NCBI GenBank assembly: GCA_026120185.1
Contig: JANUWF010001161.1
Location: 2,118,001-2,182,000, forward strand
Reading direction: 5' to 3'
DNA length: 64,000 nt
Origin: Voacanga thouarsii
Taxonomy: Eukaryota; Streptophyta; Magnoliopsida; Gentianales; Apocynaceae
How positions within the stretch are numbered: the stretch's first letter is position 1; the number at the start of each line of letters is the position of its first letter. A model generated the notes under the pieces. That model made no database searches, was not told the origin of the DNA, and worked only from the letters and a program-made list of their open reading frames with translations. Below, one piece after another: positions 50,443 to 63,300 of the stretch. The position numbers were made by a program, and so were the translations under genes.

Positions 50443-50682
50443 GAGCGTGTCGTCGCTAATATATTAAAAATGACTTGTCTGTAGAAAAACCCTAGCAAAT
50501 TTGTGAGGACTTAGCAACAACCCTTTATTTTTAAATATCTATTTTATTAAAATTGAATTTCTTGCCGTAGCAAAACCCTAGCAAATTTGCTACAGTTCAC
50601 CTTGCCATTGCTAAAACCATCGCAGATTTTGCTACACTTTTCGTAGCTAATCCATAGCTATTTTCATTTTCCCCTACTAGTA
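49821..50682. mobile_element. Non-autonomous CACTA-like element with internal repeats
   Basis: The left end reads CACTACAAGAAAAAAGAG, a typical CACTA terminus. The right end, inverted, reads TACTAGTAGGGGAAAA, a decayed match. The inside consists of repeated blocks of about 100 bp such as CCCTAGCAAATTT...GGGTTTAGCGACAACCAT. No coding capacity. The 3-bp target duplication is not evident. Confidence 0.6.
50374..50459. repeat. Inverted repeat around (AT)n inside CACTA-like element
   Basis: TTAGCGACGACACGCTGG on the left and CGAGCGTGTCGTCGCTAA on the right are inverse copies with one mismatch, separated by TTTATA(TA)nAA. It can form a cruciform or hairpin. Confidence 0.92.
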
Positions 50683-51956
50683 ATGGTGCCGAAAGAAGTA
50701 GGGGTGGAGAACGAGGACAAGAATGTAATGAAGGATAGATGAGGATTTGGGGGCGGGAATAAAGCTGCCATCAGTCTTCTCCTCCTTGTTGTTTATCACA
50801 ATCGATTGCAACTGCGGTTGGGTAATCCCAACTTTTCTGACATTGCTGTCATCCAACTGGTAATGCTCTCGTCTCACTAGGTAAACTTCTCTCGTAACCA
50901 CCACACTCATATCGAAATCCTTCTTAAGCTCTTCCTAACTATGTGCACCCTCTGCTTAAGCTTTCTCTCCACCATCTACTCTATATCAACATGCGTAGAG
51001 GACTCCAAGGATGGCAAGGAATTTTGTTGGAGTTGTTGCCTGACTCGCGTCACTTTCAAGGCCAGTCCAAACATGCATATTCGATTGTAGTTGCCTGCCA
51101 CCTCGATGAATAGAGTCCTCTCGTCACGTATGTTAGAAGAGCGACACTAGCAGACCTACTAGAAGAAGGCTAAGTAAGACGCTCCTTTGTAGCTGTAATG
51201 TCTTCCTAAAATTGATTTCAAAGTCAATATTTTATTAAGTAAAATATAAGTAACCAGGAATTATTTTATAATTAAGAATTTATAAATCATTACCAGTGTC
51301 TTACGAGAGTGCTTGTTGGTGTACTGCCCCTATGTATCCCCATTCTGAAATATATGCAGTCTCATGAACCATTAAATATGGCTAAAATCACTACCCATCT
51401 GCTATAGCTGTAATTACAAAAATAACTCATAAAAATATTGATTGAAAATGATTTATACAAATTAGAAGTACAAAATGTATGAATAATTGAATTACCATAC
51501 GGTTCTCATGGCCTATGAACGAGACCGATCCTCCAGTATAAGTGGAGGTGGTCTGACCCTTGTTGCTTTGAGCAGTGGTAGAAATCCGCTAGAACTTCTG
51601 TGTGCTTCAATGCTACTTCATCTCCTCCTAATACTGAGGGTTGATCTAGGAAGGGAACTGGCTAGCTAGGTCATCTTCTTGGCATTCAATAAAGTGTTCG
51701 AAAGGCGATTCCTACAATTATACCCCTAATTAGACCAGATTTGAGCACTATGATAATTGGCCCAACGAAATAGCGCCTGCAAAAAAAAAAAATAATAATA
51801 ATAATAATTGAAAAACCTTAGGAAGGGGGGGGTGGGGGTGAATAAGGTTTTTGGCAAACTAAAGTTTTTCGAATCGTCTGGTATGCAGAATAACAATGAT
51901 CATCAAGATTCTTGAACCAACTTTATGATAACAAAGAAAGTTATCCAAGAACTCTT

Positions 51957-52007
<51 letters not shown>

Positions 52008-54840
52008 TACTAGAGATGGAAATGCAATTCAATAAGAAAAAAATGAGACACGGTATGTATAGTGGTTCGATCTTCCAAGTTCTACGTCCACTACCTTAAA
52101 CTCACATTTAAGAATTTTCAATCAGATTTCATTTACTCCACTTAATGAAATCAAACAATACCTCATAAAGAGAGGATCACCACACTAGGTTTTCCAAAAC
52201 CTCTCAAACAAACAATTACAACAAGGTTCACCCCAACTGGATTTTACACCACAATCTTGTACTACAGTAGAGATTAAATATCAATAGAATAGTAAAGAGC
52301 TCACTTATTTGAGCAGATGTTCATTAAGATACAAAGCATAAATACTTTTACCTTTGACACAATATGAATTCACTTTGAAGCTTTTTGATAAAAGGAGATT
52401 TTTGAAAACGTTAAGCAATAGTATTTTTTAGAAGAATGTTTCAAAAATCTTATGTCTAATCTTGCTTACAGGCTATTTATAGAGCCAAAAAGTGAAGTGC
52501 CAATGGTTATAATTTTTCTGTTAAAATTATCCATATTTTGGACTCAGGTTTTGGACGACGATGCATCCAAATGACAAGTCCAAAATGGCACTTTTTAAGT
52601 AGAAACATTTCAATACAGTTTACAGGATTTTGGACGAATCTTTTGGATGCAGATTCATCTAAACTACTCAATCCAAAATTTTGAGATTTTCAAAACATTG
52701 AAATCTTCTTCTTTGTATGCTTCAAGGTAAAATCAATTGAATCAAAAGGTAAATAGATATAGGAATTAATAGAAATACCTTAATAATACTTCTTAGTCTA
52801 AAGTTCTTCTAATAAGGACTTCTTGGTATGTAACTCCATATACTTTGATCTTCCTTTTGATCTTCCATTCTTAAATTCAATTACTGAAGAGTTTCCAAAT
52901 AATCATATCTGAATGCCTTAGAAGAACAGAGGCCAAACATGTCCTATCACAATAGATTACACAAGTTAGTTCATATCAACATTTGTCATAAGTCAAAATA
53001 TAGGAGAAAGCCCTTAGGGCTAACAACAACAACAACAACAACAATAAATTTTTAATATACAATAAATGATTAAAATATATATATATAAAGTACAACATAT
53101 ATAATTTTTATTCATTTACACAATAATTAGCTGCTTACTCGAAACTCCTCAAACCATATGTTCTTCACGTTTCTTGGGACCTCCGCAAATGCCTCGTAAG
53201 GCTCGTCAAAGTACCTCTGAAATGCCAACGTGATCTCTCATACACATTTATAGGAACCAACAAATCTTTTTTTTTAAAAAAAAAATAAACATAATATTTA
53301 AATGAAAATAAGTGAAATATACTCAATTAATTATAATGATCTAACAAAATGCATGAATATGTTAAAAAATAATGCAAAACAACAAAATGGAATGTAGAAA
53401 TTAAAATATAGTCAAATATATGCGCTATTGTGGTATAATCTAACAATATACATGAGTATGTTATAAATTAGTACAAAACCACCAAACTTAACATAGAAAT
53501 TCAAGTAAGTTAAATATACTCCTTATTAGGCCATAATCTGCTCATATGCATGAATATGTTATAAAATTATGCAAAACATATGACATATTAATTTAATACA
53601 TATATTATAAATTTTAAATGTACCCATTTGTTCATGGAACAATCAATGGCTGAGTATCCTGTGCTTGAGATCCAAACTGATGCAAAGTTGCTGATGATGG
53701 AATTGTAGGGGAAGTCTTATCCTACTTAGGTAGTGCATCTCCTAAAAGCTGATTAGGCATCGGTATCCAAGGAGCCTACATAGGTGATTATATAAGGTCC
53801 TATGTCCAAGTACGCTATGAGTCATCACAAGGTAGCTGCTCTCCAGTAGATATATCTAAGAGGGAAAAAAATAGAAAAACAAAATTGGAGGATAAAAAGA
53901 AATTGTCACATATTCTCACATATAAACATAAAAGAAAATTCTAAACTCATTCTTTAAAGTACGATACCTAGATAGAATGATGAAAAACAAATAAACAAAA
54001 AATGATCGCCCCTTAAAATTGTACTAAAATTTGCATTACTACAAAATTTAACAAGTGTTAGTAAACTAGAAATTTAAAAATGACCTCCTTTGTGATTTAA
54101 GTTTGGATATATAAGAATCACAACTTAAAACAATTCGAAGGGAAAGATTGCATGCCTATTTGCTTGAGTCATTTTTTGAAATTTATTCCTTAGAATCAAC
54201 TTTTATCTTGGAATCTATTTCCCAATCACCCTCATCATTATCTTCATTATGGTTCGAATCCTGATCCCGATCTAATGCCTCCTCCTGAGCATCCAACAAC
54301 TCATTTGTCTTTTCCAAGTGTTAAGGGATCAAGATCGACTACTAAAGATATCCTCATTGTAGTATTGTCATTAATTTCTTTTTGGTGACTCCTGTCAACA
54401 ATAGGTGAATAATCACATGTTGAGTTTTTGTTTTGCATATTGCCAACTATTCTATTTTGGTCTTTTAGTTCATGGATATGTAGTAAAGTATACTTGATGT
54501 GCTTGCTGAGCTAATACAAAAGATCATATTTCGGGTAACTCTTCTTATAATTAACGTTTACCACCTTATATTGAGAGTGTACACTCATGCCTCGATTTTG
54601 CATAGGATCAAACTAATCACACTCAAGAAGTACAACTTTCTGTATTAGATGATCAGGAAATTGAACTTCAATAACCTCCTTTAACACCTTATAATAATCA
54701 ACACCACCATACTTATTCTTGTCACCTTTAAAGCAAACTCTATGGTTGACACTTTTTGTACCATCTTCATGCTCACTTGTGTGAAATTGGTAACTGTTAA
54801 TTAAATATGCTTGAAATGATTTCACTTATCTTGACAATCT
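50683..54840 (-). pseudogene. CACTA transposon coding remnants (DUF4216, plant transposase)
   Basis: 54613-54825 reads FQAYLINSYQFHTSEHEDGT and DYYKVLKEVIEVQFPDHLIQ then KVVLLECD, as in the DUF4216 domain of plant CACTA (En/Spm) proteins; further left comes MSVHSQYKVVNVNYKKSYPK from the same domain. 53110-53220 reads EVPRNVKNIWFEEFRV, as in the plant transposase-24 family, and 51290-51340 has NPEWG-like text. Many stops are present and the catalytic TNPD part is not seen. Non-CACTA sequence interrupts it at 51830-53012. It may be related to the CACTA terminus at 49821. Confidence 0.65.
51830..53012. mobile_element. Unclassified repeat inserted in CACTA remnant
   Basis: It begins near CCTTAGGAAGGGGGGGG and ends near GCCCTTAGGG. 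It holds an (AT)n run (51958-52004) and two copies of a CTTTTGGATG/GGACGACGATGCAT-like motif. It has no ORF. The short inverted CCTTAGG ends are suggestive only. A (AAC)n run follows at 53021-53044. Confidence 0.3.
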
Positions 54841-54955
54841 CCGTGAAAGGTTTTGCAAACATTTGTTTATCATCCCCTGGAATGGATCACATGCCTACAA
54901 GAAATTTGTAATTTCTAAGTTTGTATTCAAGATAGTTAACATAAGTGAAATTACA

Positions 54956-56105
54956 TGTAACATCCCTCCTTTGTACATTTTGACGGGTGACTACTTTATA
55001 TAGATTGAGTATTTGTATGAAGGCTCAGAATAAGAAATGATCAGTTTAATGAACTGAACATTTTGGTGCAATAAAAAATATTTTGGGACACAATTGAAAT
55101 TTTGAGATTATTCTACTCATACTTTTATACTTCAATGAATGGTTACTTCATATAGAATGAGACGAATGTTTTGGTGTAATAAAAATCTTCAAGACTATTG
55201 ATGGAATTTTGAAAGTGAATCGCAAAAAACTGAGCAAGGATTTAGATTTTGAGAGACACCGTTATGTTCCATTCAACATATAGATCCATATGGTAAAATA
55301 AAATTTTTTTCTTAATTGGGATTGATAATACATTGAATTAAGTATATTTTTGAGGAAATATAATTATTAAATAAAGAAAAAGGAATTACAAGGAAACAAG
55401 TGTTGATATGTGATTGGTGGAAGGAAAACAAGTGGTGAATCATGATTGGTTGCATGAACGATTATGCAAGGATTTTCTATAGAATTCCATGGATTTCTTG
55501 AGAATTCCAAGTGAACACCTAAGTATATAGGTAGACCAATAGGAAGCCTCCAAGCATATGCCACCATTTAATGCACATTTTACTTGGTGACCAAAATTAG
55601 CTATAAATAGCTATAGAAGGCTGGCTGAAATGGCTTTCAACCATTCGAAAATACAGTAGAAAATAAGAGAAAATAATAAAAAGGAAAGGAAAGGAAAAGG
55701 AGAAAGAATTATAGTTATATTAATTCTATTCACAAAAATATTTGATTGGTTATATGAAAAGCTAGGTGGAACTTCATGATTGCTGGCAAGAATAACATGT
55801 GGCAATATTTGAAAGGTTGCACGAATGATTTTATGGAAGAATATGATGGGATAAGAAGGAGTTAGGTGGAATTCTAGGAAATTCTATAGGTTTCCATAAC
55901 CTTCCACAAAGTTCTACAAACCACCTAAGCTTTCTAAGTGTCCAAAAAACATTCTTTATCTCTAATTGATCACATGCTACTTGTAGCTATAAATAGAGCA
56001 TGAAGGGCTGGTAAATTCCATTTTTGCCAACAAAAATCAGCAAGGGGGAGAGAGAAAGTAACCGGCCAAGACAAGAGAGAAAAGAAGGAAAAAGAAAATA
56101 AAGCA

Positions 56106-56152
<47 letters not shown>

Positions 56153-58688
56153 GGAAAGCATGGGTTTTCTTGCTCCAAAAATCAGTGAAATATAAGGTAA
56201 GGAGCTACTTTGAAAGAATTAAAGTTGTTAAGCAAGTTATGAGGATTACTTTGGCATGAATTATACATGACACCATGCATGTTTGTGAAATTTGCTTGGA
56301 AGTAATTATTGAGCAAAGCTGTTTTTTTGTGACAGATTGAATTGGTAGCTTGCGGTTGTGTCCTATGTACTGATTAGGGGTGGTTTGAAGGTGTTTTAAT
56401 GTATTACTTGTGGTTGTATATTGTTATTGAATTGGAAGAAAGAATTGAACATGGAAAATAGCATAAGTGTTGAGAAAATTGTGATGTTATGGGATACATG
56501 CAAGACTGCCGGTATTGTTGTTGTTTTATGATGAAAATGCTGGTTTGGTTAAAGTTGAAGACCAGTGGATTAAAGGATGACAAAATAATAAATGAGGTGA
56601 ATAAAAGGTTATTCATGTGTTAGAATGAAAAAGGAATAAATGAATAATGGAATTTATCAAGAAAATAGATGAACCATTGAAAAATACCAGACTGTTTTGC
56701 TCCAGTAGTCCTGTAACTTTTATGGACTTGTCAAAACAAGATTATAGCTTGTAGCTAATGATCATAGGAGCATTTTGGCACTAGTTTGAGGTTAGTCAGA
56801 TTTACGGATCAAAAGTTATGGTAAAAATAGAAAAAGGTGCCAAATCAGTGACGGGATTTAACTACTGGAACTTTGTGTTCAAAACTGAATAAAATGAACA
56901 AGAGAATTGGTATTCTATGATTTGGAAATTTTAAAGGAATTTCTTGAGATTATTTTGAAATTGGTTTGACTTCATTTGGGCATGTGAATTGAAAGTTATG
57001 AGCAAAACAAGATGATGTGCCGAAGCTGGAAATTGCAGAATTTTCATTAATGAACAAACAAATTCGAGAAGTGATTTTATTTATGTTCATGGATGAATGA
57101 GAAGTTAAATGGGTATACGAAGACCTTATATTCTTGTGAAGAAGAGGAAATAAGGAAATAGATTACAAGCGTGCAAGGATTATATTTCATTTCAAGTATG
57201 GAATGAAATATGAAATGAAGTGATATTCTTAGATGACTGCATATTTGGCCATATGTACATTGTCGTTGACATGCATAGAATACTAAATTGAGTTATGAAT
57301 GATCATTATTGTTGACTGCTCATTGTAAAACTTTGGTAACGACTTAGCAAATATTTATCTTGCTAACCAATAAGCTGTTCGAGGTGAGTCACTTTATTTT
57401 TAAAAGTGTTTTAGCTAAGTGTTTTTCTAATAAAGCTAAATACTTTTCTGATATGGCTAAGTGTTTCTCTAAAATATCATAACATGAGCTTTTATGCTCA
57501 AAGTTTCATGCTTTCTGAGTTTACTCAAAATATAAATATATATGCTAAATGTTTTTCATCACAAATACACGAAATTATTTTATTTAATATCATGAATATG
57601 TTCATGACTTGGAAGCTTGCATTCAAAATGATACAAAGTTTTATGATAAATGTCGAAATGCTTTCAAAGCACTCTGTGTGTTATATAAAAGACAAGTTGC
57701 TTCCTATGTCAACAAACTTTGGAAATAATTATAAGGAATATGAGGAAAATTGGAAAATTATATTTTGGCCCAAAAATGATTTTTCATATTAGATATGAGC
57801 TTGTGTTATGGGAAAAGAATATTGTGAATCTTTGAGTACTCAAGAAGGACTATGCACTTATACTAACTTACGTGGGTTTGAGAACGAGGTCCGGTTGGTG
57901 CGCATCTCCGAACTGTGATCTCTTATTTCACTGGATATCAGTATTTGATGTTTAGTCGTCCTTAGCTAGCACCCGTTATCCAAAATGAAAATGTAGGGAC
58001 GGGCGTGGGACACCTAGGTCAGTGTGACAAATATAGGCGGTAGGATTATAAATCTTATTTAGGTTATTGTGACCAAATAATGGCAATAAAATAATATATC
58101 CTATTTGGGTCATTGTGACCAAACAAAGGAATAAGACTACATATCCTATTTGGGTCATTGTGACTAATATTTTTATAGTTGGGATGTGATCCCATTTTAT
58201 TTAAAGGGGCAATAATTTCCAATAAACCATGTATTTTTCCAAATGTGCATGAGCTCTGTGACAATAGTGAACAAAGTTTTCACCTGCAATGTTTAAAGAG
58301 TTATTCTTCGGTGGAAAGATACAATGAAATTCTTTTATGTATTTTTGAAGAAAAAACAGTAGCACACATGGGACTCACTGGGTGTATTTTACTCACATTT
58401 TTTTTCTCGGTTTTCTTTTTTTAGATTCTATTATACAGTTTAACAATTAGAGTTGCATAACGAAAGTGTGATGAAGTAATAACAAGCAAGTTGCTATATT
58501 CTATGTTATATTCTAAGTTGGAATTTATGTATTAGAATTTGTTCCCTATGTACTACTTGTGATTTAATATAATTATTCCGTTGTGTAATATGTTATAAAT
58601 CATTATAAAAATCCCTTATTTGGGAGATTAGACGTGGTGACATCCTATTAAAGCAATGCCACTATGACATGGATATGTGGGTATTATA
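54956..58688 (+). repeat. 5' LTR of plus-strand gypsy element, 3733 bp
   Basis: It starts TGTAACATCCCTCC and ends GGGTATTATA, two bases before the PBS. It contains two TATA boxes (CTATAAATAG at 55601-55610 and 55987-55996) within an imperfect tandem duplication of about 385 bp, and a (GA)n tract (56108-56148). Repeats of GGTCATTGTGAC lie near 58060-58170. No host gene is present. Confidence 0.78.
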
Positions 58689-58690
58689 GT

Positions 58691-58703
58691 TGGTATCAGA
58701 GCC
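58691..58703 (+). other. Primer-binding site (initiator Met-tRNA)
   Basis: TGGTATCAGAGCC, identical to the site at 3278-3290 but on the plus strand. It fixes the orientation of the 54956 element. Confidence 0.93.
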
Positions 58704-58894
58704 TAGGTTTAGGTGTTCCTACGATTATGGGGTTAGATGCGGCCTAGTGGCCAGTTAAGTTATGTAATCTGAAACTATCGGATTTGGATAAAATCGATCT
58801 TTAGAAATTAGAGGATAGTTATTGTGGATTTGATCCTCGATAGTAGAGTTTATAGTATAGTGGAGCCTATAATTTTGTTTACAATTATAGGTCT

Positions 58895-59212
58895 ATGAAA
58901 GTAGAAAACCCTATGGAGTTAGATATTGAGATAGGTAGGATATCTGAACATGAGGCATCCAAGTTAGTTACAATCCCTTCTGATGAGTTAAAAGAAGAGA
59001 TAGTCGAGATAGTTATGACATCTTTGACCAATTTTAATGGAGAAGCTATTGAAGGTGATATAATAACAAATTACGCAATAAGGGGTGACCTAAACTCTGC
59101 TAATAGTATAACAATTAAGGTCAGAGAATCCTTGGATCGAATATACCAGAGTACTATTTTGTATACTCTAATTCTGGACCCCATTTCTGGGACCAGCAGT
59201 GATGATGAGTAG
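58895..59212 (+). CDS. Acidic leader ORF of plus-strand gypsy element
   Basis: A 105-residue open frame starts MKVENPMELDIEIGRISEHE, ends ILDPISGTSSDDE and lies about 190 bp after the PBS, before gag. It is acidic and contains no domain I recognise. Its place matches the leader ORF at 2628-3194, although the sequences do not align by eye. In an otherwise decayed element its openness may be chance. Confidence 0.45.
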   Translation: MKVENPMELDIEIGRISEHEASKLVTIPSDELKEEIVEIVMTSLTNFNGEAIEGDIITNYAIRGDLNSANSITIKVRESLDRIYQSTILYTLILDPISGTSSDDE

Positions 59213-59357
59213 AGGACTTTGTGCACTTAAGGGTTTGGTGTATATATAGTATAATTGTAATAGTAGTTATAACTGGTAGCTAAGGATATGTGCACTAGTA
59301 TGATGCGATTACATAAAAATTTGCATACCGGAAACCTTGTATTGTGGAAAATATAGA

Positions 59358-59468
59358 GGAGTGCAATAATACTAGCACTAATGAACCAGATTCCAATAGA
59401 ATTTCAAAGTTAAGCATGCTTGGGTGAGAGTAGTACTAGGATGGGTGATATTCTGGGAAGTGACCTTA
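59358..59468 (+). pseudogene. 5S rRNA-derived sequence
   Basis: GTTAAGCATGCTTGGGTGAG followed by AGTAGTACTAGGATGGGTGA and TTCTGGGAAGT matches the plant 5S rRNA internal promoter region and 3' half. The preceding GTGCAATAATACTAGCACTA matches the 5' half. Nearly full length (about 110 of 120 nt). Differences are mostly transitions, many at former CpG sites (GCGTG changed to GCATG, GGGCGAG to GGGTGAG). It lies inside a retroelement, so it is not part of a 5S array. Confidence 0.88.
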
Positions 59469-60394
59469 AAAGTTGAAGGAGAAGATTTGGAGAAATTTAT
59501 ACAAAGAAATAAAAGGGAATTCCAATCTTTTGACTCTAAAAGACTTGGAGGACCTAGACGGCAGAAGATAGGAAATTTCTCGAAAGAGAATGAGCTACTG
59601 AAGAAAGGTAAGTCATTCATCAATTTAAGTATGAGAAAAGGAGCATAAAACCATAAATTACCCCATTTAAATGATCTATAAGATGACTGAATCCAAGAAG
59701 AAAATCATATAGGTTAGAGACCGGGATTTATAAGGGATAATTAAGGCCCAATCTCAACTTCTAAATCAAGAGCAAATAAACTATTAGTAATAATACAAGT
59801 GGTCATTTTGGATAAAATGGATCTTAGAATGGTAGTGAACAACAGTGGTTGTAGAAGGTAAAGTCTTACTGATGGCAAGAAGGCTACGATTCTGATAAAT
59901 CCAACTTCTCTTCATATTGCTTATCCCTTTTGTTCAAGGTAAGAATTAAAGATGAAGAAGTTTCCTAAGAACTAGTAATTAGCACTCCTTGAGGGGAACA
60001 GATGAATAGTGATAAAAAGTGTTTGGAGCATGACGTATTTGTAAAAGATATGGTTCTGAATGAAAATTTCATATATGTACTTATAGATGACTATGATATT
60101 ATACTTGTCATAGATTGGTAATTGTTTCAATATCATGCCTGAATTGATTATAGAGACAAAGTGATATAGCTTTGTGAACCAAGCAATCATATATTGGGAT
60201 TCTGGAAGGGAAAAAAAAAGTAAGAAAGAAGGATTACCTTATATTTGGAGTTACGGATCAAAAATTATTACAAGAATTGTTCCAGAAAGAAAAGTTTCAA
60301 TCACTATTAATTTAGTGCTAGTTATAGAACCAATTACAAGAACTTCAATAGAATGGTAACAATGGAGTTGAAGGAATTTAAAAATAGTGGCAGG
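59469..60394 (+). pseudogene. gypsy gag-protease-RT start, heavily decayed
   Basis: A gag-like basic stretch (SFDSKRLGGPRRQKIGNFSK) is followed by protease text (YDIILVIDW for the usual LGMDWL region, 60090-60120), DYRDKVI, and then the RT entry text (ITINLVLVIEPITRTS, 60295-60345). Stops and substitutions are frequent. The reading is cut at 60394 by the incoming LTR. Confidence 0.7.
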
Positions 60395-63300
60395 TGTAAC
60401 ACCCCGCTACCTAGGCCCGCTAGGGCTGGGGATGTCGCCCCATTCAAAGGATAAGGGGTCTTTATAACTAGGTCACACAAATAAAATAGCGGAATAAAAA
60501 TAATACTTTAACTTAAAATTTATTAAAACCCAGAATAAATCCAAGAATTCCCAAAAGAAAAAGAAATCCATAAATAAAATCATCCACTCTCAACTCCCCA
60601 AAGCAATACATAAAAATAAAAGACAACATTCTCTTCCAAGGTAGATAACACTAGCTACTCATCCCCACAGCAGGATCGACCTGAAATCATAGTAAAAAGG
60701 TGATGAAACAGAAATCTCAGTAAGTCCGTGTGTGCTTTGGGTGTTCAGTGAAAACAGTTCGTGGATGCAAAGTGTGAAATCTTTATAAGAGAAATATTGG
60801 CAAGCAATAAATATTAGTCCAAAGTAAGAGTGGTGTTTTGGCTTTTCCAAGCATACATAATCAAAAAGTGCACAATAAAATCAACCACTCAAAAATGGTG
60901 GTCATGGGTTACCACACGTTGGGCCCCATGTCCACATGGTCAGTATGCTAGACTTTGTGCATACTGCCGGTCAGAATGCCGACACTTTGTGCAGACTGAC
61001 AAAAGGTAGGTGATCGGCCTACCAGGCAAGATACTCCTCATTCTCTATACCCAAACAACAACTGGGTGTCAATTCCGGCAAAACATAGTCACTTGACTGA
61101 AAAGAACACTGCTAGCTCGGACCGGCATGACTAAGTAGTACTGACGTTTCTCTAAGTTGAGCTTATCTTCTGGAGGTGGCCTCCTATCAAAAGACTCACT
61201 CTTGCTCTTCAAAACTAGTACTACTAGCTTACCCTTATTGAGTACTCAACGTAACGTATCCCACTTGGGAAAAATGAACAAAACATAGTTCCACTTGAAA
61301 ATGGCAATTAAGGCTTTCCAAAGTTTGGGGCAAAACTGGTTTTAGAAAGAATTTTAAGTTTTGAGTAAAACCGCCCCTTGATTTACAAATAATTTATTTG
61401 TCTGAAATGAGAATGGAAATAATCCTCAATTGCCTTTACAGAAATGAGTGACCATGCACTCTACATTTGGCTTGCCATAAAAAAAAAATAATTTTTCATT
61501 AAATAGGTTTTATGAAGGAGCTTACCCGATCCTTGCTCACAACAAAGGTCTCCAACAGCTGACCTAACCTCGCATGGGCAAATACAAACCACAATCAAAC
61601 TCAAGCCATAATCTACTTTCTCAATTTAAAACAACTCAACTTACTACTACCATGATCCTAGTGTCCCAAGCTTTAAGGCCAAACAATAAATAAATACGTT
61701 TATAAGCTAAGCCTAATTGATATTTAAAATAATTAATGTTTTGGGAAATACGTACTAATAAGTTGAAGGTTTAAAGCTTGCTAAGAAAGATTTAGAGTTT
61801 ATTTGATGAAGAGTCCTAGGTGGAATTAGGTAAAATAACGATTTATTAATAATTTAGTTGTTAGAAAATAATTGATAACTAAAATTAGTTGAAAATAAAT
61901 TTAATGAGTCTTGCTTGAAAGATAATAAATAAAATTTTAATGGGTTTTGATTAAAAGATAATAATTAATTTTTTAGTAATAAATATTTTACTAATTATGA
62001 TTATTTCCATAAAAGGCTTTATTTGATATTATCATTTTATATGTAATATCTATATATTTTATTTTTCTAACAAAAGCTATTATTTATTTGACTAAAATAT
62101 CCTTATTATATATAATAATCCAAATTTACCCCTCCTAGGTTTTTTTTTTGGAAATTATTGGCAAAATCCCATTATGAAATATTTTATTTATGAAATAAAA
62201 ATTAGCTTAGGGACAACTAGATCATAATCATACTTCTATGGCTAACCACAATCAAGGACATATACAATCCTTCAATTCATCAAATCATCCAAATAATGCA
62301 TATAAGCATAGATCTAAATTTATCAAGACATGATCTAACCCTTACTAGCATAAATATGATCATGGCTTCAACAATCCAACATGAATATAAATCCTATTCA
62401 CCAAAGGTGACATAATCTCTAGCATACTTCATCACAAATAGCACCTATGACATGGAGACATGCATTAAACCTCAAATCATCATACAATCAACCAAAATAA
62501 TCCATCCATGCATAAATCCCACCTTCTTCATATTCATACATACATTCATGCTTCAACCTCAACAATATATACTCAAACCTTATCCACAATCCATCTTCTA
62601 TCAACATCATCCTAGAGGCATGAATCTAGAATTTAAAAGAAGGGTTAAAACGGGTTACTTGATTGATGAATTCCTTGAAGTAGTTTCGAATGAATCTCAA
62701 GCCCTAGATGCCTAAATCCGTCCAAAGGAGATGAAGGAAGAATGGCCATGGAGAAGAAACCATTCGACCAAGTAAGTGAGTGGTTCGGCCAAGAGAGAGA
62801 GAGAGAGACCATTAGCATGCCTATTCACATATATTCTCACTAGAGATCAAGATTGGAGAAGATGAAGTTGTTAGAACAAACCTACCTTGAAGGTGTTCTT
62901 GAACCTTCACATAATTTTCTGGTTTTGATTCGAAGTAGCGAGTTGATTTGTGGAGTTTGATGTTAAAAATGGTGTTGATGGACTCACGGCAGTGAGTAGG
63001 TCAAATCTGGAGATTTTAGAGAAGGTTTGAAGTGGTTTGGAGGGGTATTAGGTGAAAGGAAGAAGTAGGTGTTCTTGGTGTAGTGTGTGTGTTCTTGAAG
63101 GTTGAAGGAATTTGTGAGATTGTAGTTTGCAGCTGCCGAAATTCTATGAGAACTTGGGCTGGCCGAATTTCTGTAGGGTTTAGGAAGATGATTCTCTGAT
63201 TTGAAAGGGAAAAGGAAAGGTTAGTTGTTAAAATCCTTGAAGAATATTTTTACGAAGCAAATTTGGAAACTAAATATTTAAGAATATCTTTGATTATGGA

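Larger units (their letters stand above)
54956..60394 (+). mobile_element. Old Ty3/gypsy element, plus strand, truncated at 60394
   Basis: LTR (54956-58688), Met-tRNA PBS (58691-58703), a leader ORF, a 5S-like block, gag pieces and protease-to-RT text follow in plus-strand order. It is cut at 60394 by the LTR of a younger minus-strand element. C-to-T and G-to-A type changes are widespread, including TGTTACA changed to TATTATA at the LTR end. No intact pol. Confidence 0.82.

Noticed and set aside
55970..56178. Leu/Ser-rich ORFs
   Set aside because: They are translations of the (GA)n/(CT)n tract in an LTR.
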